This document shows, piece after piece, positions 1-6,448 of a stretch of DNA of 55,464 bases (positions within the stretch are counted from its first letter, which is position 1; each line of letters begins with the position of its first letter). This DNA is from an uncultured Lachnospiraceae bacterium (GTDB taxonomy: Bacteria > Bacillota > Clostridia > Lachnospirales > Lachnospiraceae): the NCBI GenBank assembly GCA_947164865.1, contig CAMUYA010000023.1, forward strand, positions 1-55,464, given 5' to 3'. Both the position numbers and the translations under genes were made by a program. The notes under the pieces are model-generated. The model saw only the letters and a list, made by a program, of their open reading frames with translations. It made no database searches and was not told the DNA's origin.

Positions 1-360
1 CGGAAGCTTTAAATAACGTGTCGCTCGCCCAAGCGGCAGACACGCGGAGCAGCAAAAAAAGCTCGATTGCGTGTCGAGGGCGCTTATGTCGGACACGCGT
101 AGCAGTCGGAAGCTTTAAATAACGTGTCGCTCGCCCAAGCGGCAGACACGCGGAGCAGCAAAAAAAGCTCGATTGCGTGTCGAGGGCGCTTATGTCGGAC
201 ACGCGTAGCAGTCGGAAGCTTTAAATAACGTGTCGCTCGCCCAAGCGGCAGACACGCGGAGCAGCCGGAAGCTTTAAATAACGTGTCGCTCGCTCAGGCG
301 ACAGGCACGCGGAGCAGCAAAAAGAGCCCGATTGCGTGTCGGGGGCGCATTTCTCGGAAG
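1..360. repeat. 106-bp tandem repeat array with hairpins
   Basis: The unit begins CGGAAGCTTTAAATAACG and recurs at 1, 107, 213 and 266. The first two periods are exactly 106 bp; the third copy is cut short after about 53 bp and followed by a diverged last copy (GCTCAGGCGACAGG instead of GCCCAAGCGGCAGA). Each full unit has two inverted repeats with arms CGTGTC/GACACG and GCGTGTC/GACACGC around 16-nt loops. The array touches the window edge, so its full extent is unknown. No ORF is supported here. Function unknown; it looks like an intergenic palindromic repeat expanded by slippage. Confidence 0.85.
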
Positions 361-518
361 GTCAATACTCAAATAACCTATCCTCAATGTTATCCGGGTG
401 AGGATTAGTAGGTTTTTAGCTACAATTATCACATAAAAAATAGACAGATCTTTCGAAAAGTATGTTAACAGTTTGTCATTTTACAAAATATCGACTTTTT
501 AATTCTTTGATTTTTGAT
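361..518. other. AT-rich intergenic gap, no gene seen
   Basis: AT-rich sequence between the tandem array and the tRNA terminator. I see no ORF with a ribosome site, no convincing promoter and no RNA gene in it. Confidence 0.5.
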
Positions 519-558
519 AAAGAAAAAGCCCGAAGCCATTAATCTTAATGGACTTCGG
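519..558 (-). terminator. Rho-independent terminator of the tRNA gene
   Basis: On the minus strand, CTTCGG and CCGAAG enclose an inner CCATTA/TAATGG stem, followed by TTTTTCTTT. It starts a few bases past the tRNA 3' end, so it should end the tRNA-Pro transcript. Confidence 0.8.
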
Positions 559-564
559 ACTAAA

Positions 565-639
565 TCGGAGTGGCGGGATTCGAACTCGCGACCTCCGCCT
601 CCCTAAGACGGCGCTCTAACCAAGCTGAGCCACACCCCG
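565..639 (-). tRNA. tRNA-Pro (anticodon AGG)
   Basis: The minus strand folds into a 75-nt cloverleaf. The acceptor is CGGGGTG/CACTCCG with a C1-G72 pair typical of bacterial tRNA-Pro and discriminator A. The D arm is GCTC/GAGC. The anticodon stem CCGTC/GGCGG holds loop TTAGGGA, giving anticodon AGG (codon CCU, and more if A34 is edited to inosine). The T loop is TTCGAAT. The T stem GCGAG/CCCGC has one A52-C62 mismatch. CCA is not encoded. An A34 anticodon is unusual outside tRNA-Arg in bacteria, though it is reported in some Firmicutes. Confidence 0.9.
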
Positions 640-653
640 AAACAACAATGAGA

Positions 654-682
654 ATGTTATCATAAAGAGCGCCTAAATGCAA
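654..682 (-). promoter_or_regulatory. Promoter of tRNA-Pro
   Basis: Minus strand TTGCAT, 17-bp spacer, TAACAT. The expected start is about 8 bp before the mature tRNA 5' end, which fits a short leader. Confidence 0.6.
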
Positions 683-712
683 GAACTTTTTTCATTTTTT
701 TGAGTCTTTTAT

Positions 713-816
713 CAAAGTGTTGCATAGTACGCAACACTTTGCGCAATGGCTTCGCCTTAGAAAGCGCGTTAATGCATCGCGCTTTCTATCAGCATCATAA
801 AAGGCATGATGCTGAT
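713..816. repeat. Triple-hairpin element, copy 1
   Basis: Three perfect 11-bp hairpins in a row: CAAAGTGTTGC with loop ATAGTAC (713-741), TAGAAAGCGCG with loop TTAATGCAT (758-788), and ATCAGCATCAT with loop AAAAGGC (788-816). A 16-nt spacer separates the first two; the second and third abut. The block lies 5 nt after the stop codon of the minus-strand zinc-ribbon gene, so it would form the 3' end of that mRNA. It has no clear U-tract. Loops and spacer match the elements at 23679 and 23814 although the stems differ. Confidence 0.85.
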
Positions 817-821
817 TGCTT

Positions 822-1040
822 CTAGTCAAAATCGAACTTATCAAACCTCTTATGCATAGCACCGTAGCGGATCCTTACCAGCTCGTTGAATTCCAGCACT
901 TCCTTTTCCGTTCCGCGGTACTGGCATCTTATGCAGCTGTAAATGCCTGTGTCCTTGTTGTAGAACATGTCTATATCGAGGTCTCTCATAAAACATGAGG
1001 GACAGCGGTAATTCAATTTGCCTTTGCCAAGTTGAGCCAT
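822..1040 (-). CDS. Small zinc-ribbon protein
   Basis: 72 residues with two Cys pairs, CPSC near residue 13 and CIRC near residue 36, separated by a 19-residue strand-rich segment. This is a classic zinc-ribbon spacing, so it probably binds one zinc. The rest is charged and ends KRFDKFDFD. AAGGAGGT sits 9 nt before the ATG at 1040, so the start is firm. The gene overlaps the end of the upstream hydrolase-like gene by 28 bp, implying translational coupling and one operon. No family name comes to mind; the role is unknown, perhaps a nucleic-acid or protein-binding accessory. Confidence 0.75.
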   Translation of the reverse strand: MAQLGKGKLNYRCPSCFMRDLDIDMFYNKDTGIYSCIRCQYRGTEKEVLEFNELVRIRYGAMHKRFDKFDFD

Positions 1041-2872
1041 GTCGAGAATACCTCCTTATCCGAAATCTTTTTTGTGATTCCAAGCTTGAACATAGGGGAG
1101 AATGCATATCCTTCTTCGATGTATCCGGCGGCCGCAGCATCGGTGGTCATAGAGACAAAGGTCTCTATCGCGGGTATGGATGCACTGACTTCCTTCACAT
1201 TCTCGACCTTTGCATCACGGCAGCGATACTCATAATCAATGCTTTCCGTGCTGTCCCCCACTGCCTTAAGGGTGATACCCGTCATATCCTCGGGGTACTC
1301 TGTCGTTCCGTAGCAGGCGGTCATATATTCGTCAATGATAACCTCTGCGGAAGGATCGCTCAGTTCAAGGATATTTCTTTCGATCCGGATATTGGATGAA
1401 CCTTCCTCGAAGTACTCTTTGGTCTGAAGCTTCAGTGTGAGATCCCTGAATTCTATCGTTACCGGATCAAGGGTGATGATACGGTTTTTCTTTCCGTTTA
1501 TCTCTTCTTCCGAAAAATGTGCATGGGTGGGAGTGAGGCAAAGATCTACCTCTTCCCCTTTGTACTTAAGCTTTGCGCTGCGGACAGTGCCTGCTCCCGC
1601 ATAGTGGGTAAAATATCCCGCACGGTATTTTTCCTGGATAAGGAAGGGATAGGAAGCATCCTGCACATGTTTGGTGCCGATTCCCACAGGCCATTCGAGC
1701 TTGGCAGCATAAGGGCGAAGATCCACGATGGCGCCGCCCTGATCCATATTCACACAGGCTCTCATGTAGGGGTCGCAATACCAGAAAAGCTGCTTGTCCG
1801 ATCCGTAGAGAATGTCTCTCCAGAGTGCGCACTCCGGCTCGTTGTAATTGCCGCCGTTTACGCCTTTCTTCTCGCGGTAATGATCCGCAAACTCGCTCAT
1901 GGTCATATCTATGAGCTTTCCCTGCTTTTTGAGATCACCGTAATACTTGCACCCGTCACTGTAGGATTTGTAAAGAAGCTCATAGGGCTGCTCCCAACGT
2001 CCGGCCTTGTTCATCCAGCCGGGGCCGACAAACATCATGTTATAGGCATACCCGTTATTGTATTTTTCAAGATCCCTGTACTGATCGATAAGATTATACA
2101 GGTAGGGGAATTCCCATGTCTTGGTATCGTAGATCATACCGCGAAGTACATTCTGAGGATGGGTTCCGAAGTTTGATCCGTTGCCGTCATAGCAGGCGAT
2201 AAGATCCCTCGAAAGATGAGGGATCGCAACGATCCCCGAGTCCTCTTCCCTGTTTGCGGCGGGAGCATGGGTATTCTGCTTGGAAGGGATCCATGGAGCC
2301 CACGGACCGCCGTCAAAAAGTGTATACCAGGAATTATTGCAGGTGTGATATGCCTTCGGGCCTTCCTCCCAGCAGGTGGCAACGGCACATTTAACCATGG
2401 GGTACTCGGATTTTATGAAGTTGATAAGGTCCGCATCCATATAGTAGGACCCTGTTGATTCGGGATAAAATCCGAAACGTTCCTTGAACTTTCCGAATAC
2501 GTCACGGACTATCTTCTTTTTATCCTCCATGGAGAACATCCAGATGCAGAAGTCCTTTGTCTTGTATTTTTCACGGAACTGCTCACAGGGAAGCCCCAGA
2601 AGTGAGAGGGCGATCTCGTCCCCAAACTCCTCGTGGTCATGCTTTGCTATCTCTACAGCCTCATCATTAAAGAGTGAAGCGTAGGTCATCTGGATGGTAA
2701 CCTTAAGCCCGTTTTCATGCGCAAGACGCTGCTGAGTCTTGAAGATATCAAGCGATTCTCCGATAAGAACCTTATCTCCGATATCCTCCTCTTTGCCCTG
2801 TCCGGTAACGGTAGCCGAATACTCCGGCACCATTTCGGGACGGTGTATGACATTTAGAATGAATTTGTCCAT
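1013..2872 (-). CDS. Putative glycoside hydrolase/deacetylase-type barrel protein
   Basis: 619 residues, no signal peptide, so likely cytoplasmic. The N-terminal 330 residues look like a glycoside hydrolase/deacetylase beta/alpha barrel (KVTIQMTYASLF, KHDHEEFGDEIALSLLG, ERFGFYPESTGSYYMDADL, Trp/Gly-rich GGPWAPWIP), followed by a beta-rich C-terminal half (RIITLDPVTIEFRDLTLKLQ). It may act on a polysaccharide or glycan, but I cannot name substrate or family. The open frame continues upstream to 2992 but crosses a perfect sigma-A promoter; the ATG at 2872 is preceded by AAGGAG at 7 nt, so I use it. Co-transcribed with the overlapping zinc-ribbon gene. Confidence 0.6.
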   Translation of the reverse strand: MDKFILNVIHRPEMVPEYSATVTGQGKEEDIGDKVLIGESLDIFKTQQRLAHENGLKVTIQMTYASLFNDEAVEIAKHDHEEFGDEIALSLLGLPCEQFREKYKTKDFCIWMFSMEDKKKIVRDVFGKFKERFGFYPESTGSYYMDADLINFIKSEYPMVKCAVATCWEEGPKAYHTCNNSWYTLFDGGPWAPWIPSKQNTHAPAANREEDSGIVAIPHLSRDLIACYDGNGSNFGTHPQNVLRGMIYDTKTWEFPYLYNLIDQYRDLEKYNNGYAYNMMFVGPGWMNKAGRWEQPYELLYKSYSDGCKYYGDLKKQGKLIDMTMSEFADHYREKKGVNGGNYNEPECALWRDILYGSDKQLFWYCDPYMRACVNMDQGGAIVDLRPYAAKLEWPVGIGTKHVQDASYPFLIQEKYRAGYFTHYAGAGTVRSAKLKYKGEEVDLCLTPTHAHFSEEEINGKKNRIITLDPVTIEFRDLTLKLQTKEYFEEGSSNIRIERNILELSDPSAEVIIDEYMTACYGTTEYPEDMTGITLKAVGDSTESIDYEYRCRDAKVENVKEVSASIPAIETFVSMTTDAAAAGYIEEGYAFSPMFKLGITKKISDKEVFSTWLNLAKAN

Positions 2873-2913
2873 AAACTGCTCCTTATCACGATCGGTTAGT
2901 TGATCCCGAACCC

Positions 2914-2931
2914 GCGCAACAGCAGTTGCGC
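2914..2931. promoter_or_regulatory. Operator-like inverted repeat in hydrolase leader
   Basis: GCGCAAC-4 nt-GTTGCGC, a perfect 7-bp dyad, placed about 13-30 bp downstream of the predicted start of transcription. Flanking ATCGGTT sequences add a wider repeat. Position fits a repressor roadblock; the cognate regulator is not identifiable here. Confidence 0.45.
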
Positions 2932-2950
2932 AATCGGTTGCTCTATTGTG

Positions 2951-2979
2951 ATTATAGCCTTTCCCTTCACCCATGTCAA
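2951..2979 (-). promoter_or_regulatory. Consensus sigma-A promoter
   Basis: Minus strand TTGACA, 17-bp spacer, TATAAT: a full consensus match in both hexamers. It drives the hydrolase-like gene and the small zinc-ribbon gene. Confidence 0.85.
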
Positions 2980-3029
2980 CCCCGCAGGACATAAAATGAT
3001 CTCCGATCTTTAAATATGATCGCAGTGCT

Positions 3030-4604
3030 TTAAGATACTTTTATTATCTGTGTGGCCACCTTTTCCTGAAATCTGATATCATGCTCAACCATCAGCATCG
3101 TGGGCGCATATTTTAAGATCAGCCTCTCTATCTGCATTCTTGAAAAAACATCTATGTAGTTAAGCGGTTCATCCCAGATATAAAGATGCGCCGGTGTGAT
3201 AAGGCTTGCAGCAATAAGCACCTTCTTTTTCTGTCCTTCGGAAAAGTCCTTCATATCCTTTACGAACTGCTCGCGGCCGAAGTCAAGCTGCCTGAGCACG
3301 GTCAGAAACAGGCTTTCGTCAAGCCCTCTTTTTTCGCTGAACTCCCTCAAGGTTCCCGAAAGAAAAGAAGTATCCTGACTGACATAGGAGATCACAAGGC
3401 CGGAGGCAACGTCAAAGGTTCCGGAAACCAGCAGCTTTGAACCTGATCCCTGCCCTTCCCCGGAACCGGTCTTTTCCCCGGAACCGGTCTTTTCCCCAAA
3501 GCTGTTTTTTTCGAGTACTGCCCGCAATATGCTCGACTTCCCGCATCCGTTCTCTCCCGCAAGGATCACTCTTTCTCCTCTTTTTACCTGGAATCTGAGT
3601 CCTTCAAAAAGGCATTCTTCCGCATCAGAATATCTGAGTGAAAGGTCGATGGCGTTTATAAGCACTTCCTTGTGATACTTAAGCGGCGCGATCTTAAGAT
3701 CTCTCACTCTCTCTATATCCTGCAAAAGTCCCGTCTTTTCCTCGATCTCGCGGTCTATACGCATCTCAAGCGACTTAACCCTCGACTGCATCTTTTTAGT
3801 CTTGGCGCCGATAAACGATCTGGTTGAGATGCTTCTGTCATGATCCTTAATGGGGTCGAATCCTATTTTGGTCTTCTCGTTTTTATCGGCCCATCTCTCC
3901 GCTCTGTCCGCTGCTGTCTTAAGCTTGCCTATCTCCTTTAAATGCTTTTCGTTTTCCGCCTTTTTGAATGCGTCTGTCTTTTCTTTATTCTCCCACCAGG
4001 ATGAAAAGTTTCCGCTTTGGACCTCCACGGTCTCGCGGTTAAAAACAAGCATGTGATCACAGACTCCGTCAAGCAGATCTCTGTCGTGGGAAACGAGAAT
4101 AAATCCCTTTTTGGAGGCAAGATATTTCTTAACGATATCTCTTGCCGCCCCATCCAGATGGTTTGTGGGCTCATCCACCAAAAGAAACTCATTCTCGGCC
4201 GCAAAAAGAACGGCCAGCATCACTCTTGTCCTCTCACCAAAGCTGAGTGTCTTAAAGGGCCTGTACAGACATTCCGGGTCCATCCCCAGCTGATCCATCT
4301 GTATAAGGACCTGCCAGCTCTCGATCTGAGGCTTCCAGCCCTCTATCAGTTCCGAAGCCGTTTTTTCTTTATCACGATCCGTGACGGAGTATGGGAAATA
4401 ATCAAATCTTGTGCTGCTCACTATACTTCCCTTGTACTCATATCTGCCCATAAAAAGATTAAGAAGCGTTGTCTTTCCCTTTCCGTTTCTGCCCACAAGT
4501 CCCAGCTTCCAATCCGTATCAACATTGAAACTTACATTCCTGAGCACGTCATCAAAGCTTCCTTCATAACAGAATGTAAGATCGCTAACCTGTATCTGTG
4601 CCAT
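3030..4604 (-). CDS. Lsa/Vga-like ABC-F ATPase
   Basis: 524 residues, two ABC domains, no membrane segment: an ABC-F protein acting at the ribosome. Domain 1 has Walker A GRNGKGKT near residue 38, signature SFGER and Walker B LLVDEPTNHLD. A basic helical linker (about 210-290) follows. Domain 2 has GENGCGKSS, signature SEGQKKK and WDEPLNYID, wording typical of the Lsa/Vga antibiotic-resistance ABC-F group. Behind the second Walker A sits a Gly/Ser/Glu-rich insert made by an 18-bp direct repeat (3459-3496). GGAGGTG lies 5 nt before ATG 4604. Known relatives displace lincosamides, pleuromutilins or streptogramin A from the ribosome; whether this one does is inference. A long leader suggests attenuation control. 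Confidence 0.85.
   Translation of the reverse strand: MAQIQVSDLTFCYEGSFDDVLRNVSFNVDTDWKLGLVGRNGKGKTTLLNLFMGRYEYKGSIVSSTRFDYFPYSVTDRDKEKTASELIEGWKPQIESWQVLIQMDQLGMDPECLYRPFKTLSFGERTRVMLAVLFAAENEFLLVDEPTNHLDGAARDIVKKYLASKKGFILVSHDRDLLDGVCDHMLVFNRETVEVQSGNFSSWWENKEKTDAFKKAENEKHLKEIGKLKTAADRAERWADKNEKTKIGFDPIKDHDRSISTRSFIGAKTKKMQSRVKSLEMRIDREIEEKTGLLQDIERVRDLKIAPLKYHKEVLINAIDLSLRYSDAEECLFEGLRFQVKRGERVILAGENGCGKSSILRAVLEKNSFGEKTGSGEKTGSGEGQGSGSKLLVSGTFDVASGLVISYVSQDTSFLSGTLREFSEKRGLDESLFLTVLRQLDFGREQFVKDMKDFSEGQKKKVLIAASLITPAHLYIWDEPLNYIDVFSRMQIERLILKYAPTMLMVEHDIRFQEKVATQIIKVS
3459..3496. repeat. 18-bp direct repeat inside ABC-F gene
   Basis: CGGAACCGGTCTTTTCCC occurs at 3461 and again at 3479, in frame. 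It encodes SGEKTG twice, followed by SGEGQGSGSK, lengthening a loop in the second ABC domain. Confidence 0.8.
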
Positions 4605-4702
4605 TACACCACCTCCAGTCTGATAAGGCAAGACAGCGAGTCGCATCCTCGCGGAGCGTTTTTTGCATTATCGGAAGGTTTTTCAAAACCATCCCATAAT
4701 GC

Positions 4703-4736
4703 AAAAAAAATCTGCCTTCGATGCCGAAAGCAGATT
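4703..4736 (-). terminator. Leader terminator (attenuator) of ABC-F gene
   Basis: Minus strand 12-bp stem starting AATCTGC and ending GCAGATT with loop GCAT, directly followed by eight T. It stands 100 nt upstream of the ABC-F start codon, so it can only stop transcription before the gene. Confidence 0.8.
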
Positions 4737-4794
4737 AATCGCACTAAATCAAAACCAAATATATGCCGGGATCGCTTTCCCGCAGTGAGTGGCT

Positions 4795-4824
4795 TCAAAT
4801 GAACACGATAATCCAATCCGGCAT
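4795..4824 (-). CDS. Possible leader peptide (9 codons)
   Basis: ATG at 4824 opens a 9-residue frame, MPDWIIVFI, ending in TGA at 4795. A GGGG stretch about 11 nt upstream is a poor ribosome site. The start codon lies in the arm that would pair either with 4763-4770 or with the terminator, so a stalled ribosome here could switch the fold. Too short for coding statistics; call rests on position alone. Confidence 0.3.
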   Translation of the reverse strand: MPDWIIVFI

Positions 4825-4969
4825 ACACAAACAACCCCAACGGGGCCTTTTGACCGGCGCATATAAATGCTGATCCGATCGGTTAATGTTCGCAATTACC
4901 AAATCAAATTATCAGTTCTTCATTTCCTCACCAACACACAGGGTGTGCCTTTCTTTTATGATCAAGTGT

Positions 4970-4998
4970 AAAATAGCATACTTTTTCCCGTAAGGCAA
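4970..4998 (-). promoter_or_regulatory. Promoter of ABC-F leader
   Basis: Minus strand TTGCCT, 17-bp spacer, TATTTT, with TGC just before the -10 (extended -10). It lies between the gltS-like stop and the leader. Confidence 0.6.
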
Positions 4999-5026
4999 GC
5001 CTTATTTTGAAAGCATATCTACTCTG

Positions 5027-6436
5027 TTATGATTTCTTATCTTTCTTTTTAAATATCTTTGACCTGAAAAGGAACAGGTTAAACACTACAAATATTCCAA
5101 GTATTGCAGCCATGCATATATACACCGCCTTATCGGAAGTGGGCGCATAGGACGCAAGGAGCATGATGGGGAATCCGCATACTATCGCGGGGAAATTCTG
5201 ATAAACAATATTCTCCGAAACAGGGGTTTCAAATTCCGGATCAACCTCACGCAGAAGTATGATACCGGTACTTGCGGTACCCGTAAGCATTCCGAACATG
5301 GCAAGGAACTGCTCGTTTTTGTATTCGGGGAAAAGCCTGTCGCTCACAAACTTGATGTACAGGAATGTGACTATGGCTCCGATCACGCAGAGGATGCAGA
5401 GCACTCCTATATAGTTTGCAATGAGATCGATCTGAATCGCACCTATTCCCGCCACGATCATAATATCAAAGGCAAATCCCGAAATACGGTTCAGGAGGAA
5501 ATTGTTGATGTAATCCCTCTTCATGATACCGGTTTTGCGAAGAAGCCCTATTATAGCCTTCAGCACGACTCCCATAAGTGCGCCGAAGAGGAAATTGAAT
5601 CCGTAGATCGTGGACTTAAGGCCACCCACAAGATTCCCCAGAACGAACATGATCCCGTAGGCTCCGGCATAGCAGATGGCGATCAAAGCGATCTCCATGG
5701 TGATCTTATCGATGGATTCGATCATAGGGATCTCTCCCTCGTCCTCTACCACTTCTTTATTCAGCTCATTAAGTTCTTTTCTGACAACAAGGTCGCCTTT
5801 TTTTCTCTTGAAATTGAGATAAATGACTCCGAGAATGCTGGCACTTAAAAACCCGAAAGCCGCTACGGTGAGTCCAAAGCTCTTTCCTCCGGTAAAGCCG
5901 TAGGTCTCGTAGATGCTTCCGTAGTTAAGAGCCTGTCCCGTACCCTGACCGTATCCGAAGGCAAGTAAAAGTCCCGATGCTTTAAGAAGCTTCGGCAAAA
6001 AAATTGCGGAAATCGTGGTTATTACAAGCCCGAAAAAGGCCTGTACAAGATACGTGCTGACGGTGGTCAGACCGGTATTGATAACATCCCTTGTACGGGT
6101 TTTGCTCTTGCCCTTTGTTTTTCGTAATGTCATGGCTATGAAGCCGACCGCAAGACAATGATACGTGAGTATCTCAAGGATCTCTATTCCGCTCTTGTCG
6201 CTCCCTGCACTGAATATATCGAGATTAAACAGGTATTCCCCCGTGACAGCTTTGACTATCATAGAGATTATCAGCAAAATTATTCCGCCCAGCACCGAAA
6301 CCGGGACAAGAGATTTGTTCAGGAACCCTATCTTTCTCTTGATAAAACTTGCAACTATCATACTTCCGAGAATAGTTGCCGCAAGGAGTACAAAAGACCA
6401 TACCCCGCAATCGCTGAAACTGCCTCCGCTTGACAT
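5027..6436 (-). CDS. GltS-like sodium/glutamate symporter family protein
   Basis: 469 residues with about 11-12 hydrophobic segments, consistent with an inner-membrane secondary transporter. Two halves each carry a Gly-rich re-entrant-type stretch (LLLAFGYGQGTGQA near residue 165 and FGMLTGTASTGIILLRE near residue 395), the pattern of the GltS (ESS) family that imports glutamate with sodium. The family match is clear, the substrate is inferred. AGGAGG lies 8 nt before ATG 6436. It follows the plsC stop by 12 nt, so it is co-transcribed with plsC and the gene before it. No good terminator follows; the ABC-F gene has its own promoter. Confidence 0.7.
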   Translation of the reverse strand: MSSGGSFSDCGVWSFVLLAATILGSMIVASFIKRKIGFLNKSLVPVSVLGGIILLIISMIVKAVTGEYLFNLDIFSAGSDKSGIEILEILTYHCLAVGFIAMTLRKTKGKSKTRTRDVINTGLTTVSTYLVQAFFGLVITTISAIFLPKLLKASGLLLAFGYGQGTGQALNYGSIYETYGFTGGKSFGLTVAAFGFLSASILGVIYLNFKRKKGDLVVRKELNELNKEVVEDEGEIPMIESIDKITMEIALIAICYAGAYGIMFVLGNLVGGLKSTIYGFNFLFGALMGVVLKAIIGLLRKTGIMKRDYINNFLLNRISGFAFDIMIVAGIGAIQIDLIANYIGVLCILCVIGAIVTFLYIKFVSDRLFPEYKNEQFLAMFGMLTGTASTGIILLREVDPEFETPVSENIVYQNFPAIVCGFPIMLLASYAPTSDKAVYICMAAILGIFVVFNLFLFRSKIFKKKDKKS

Positions 6437-6448
6437 TTTTGCATCCTC

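Larger units (their letters stand above)
4605..4963 (-). promoter_or_regulatory. ABC-F leader with attenuator-like structure
   Basis: About 360 nt of untranslated leader separate the promoter from the ABC-F start. It contains a possible 9-codon ORF (4795-4824), a strong terminator (4703-4736), a second long hairpin (4659-4708) whose left arm uses the terminator U-tract, and a GCGAG/CTCGC hairpin just before the ribosome site. The segment ATGCCGG at 4818-4824 can pair with CCCGGCAT (4763-4770) or with TTCGGCAT inside the terminator (4721-4728). Such mutually exclusive pairings are the hallmark of ribosome-mediated attenuation known for several ABC-F genes. Confidence 0.6.

Noticed and set aside
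1..360. CRISPR array
   Set aside because: Units are 106 bp with no unique spacers between short repeats and no cas genes nearby.
2873..2992. N-terminal extension of the hydrolase-like frame
   Set aside because: It runs through a perfect promoter and operator; the ATG at 2872 has a proper ribosome site.
4605..4840. 78-codon frame across the ABC-F leader from a TTG
   Set aside because: Translates a terminator and hairpins, weak start, no protein-like composition; a short leader peptide is more plausible.
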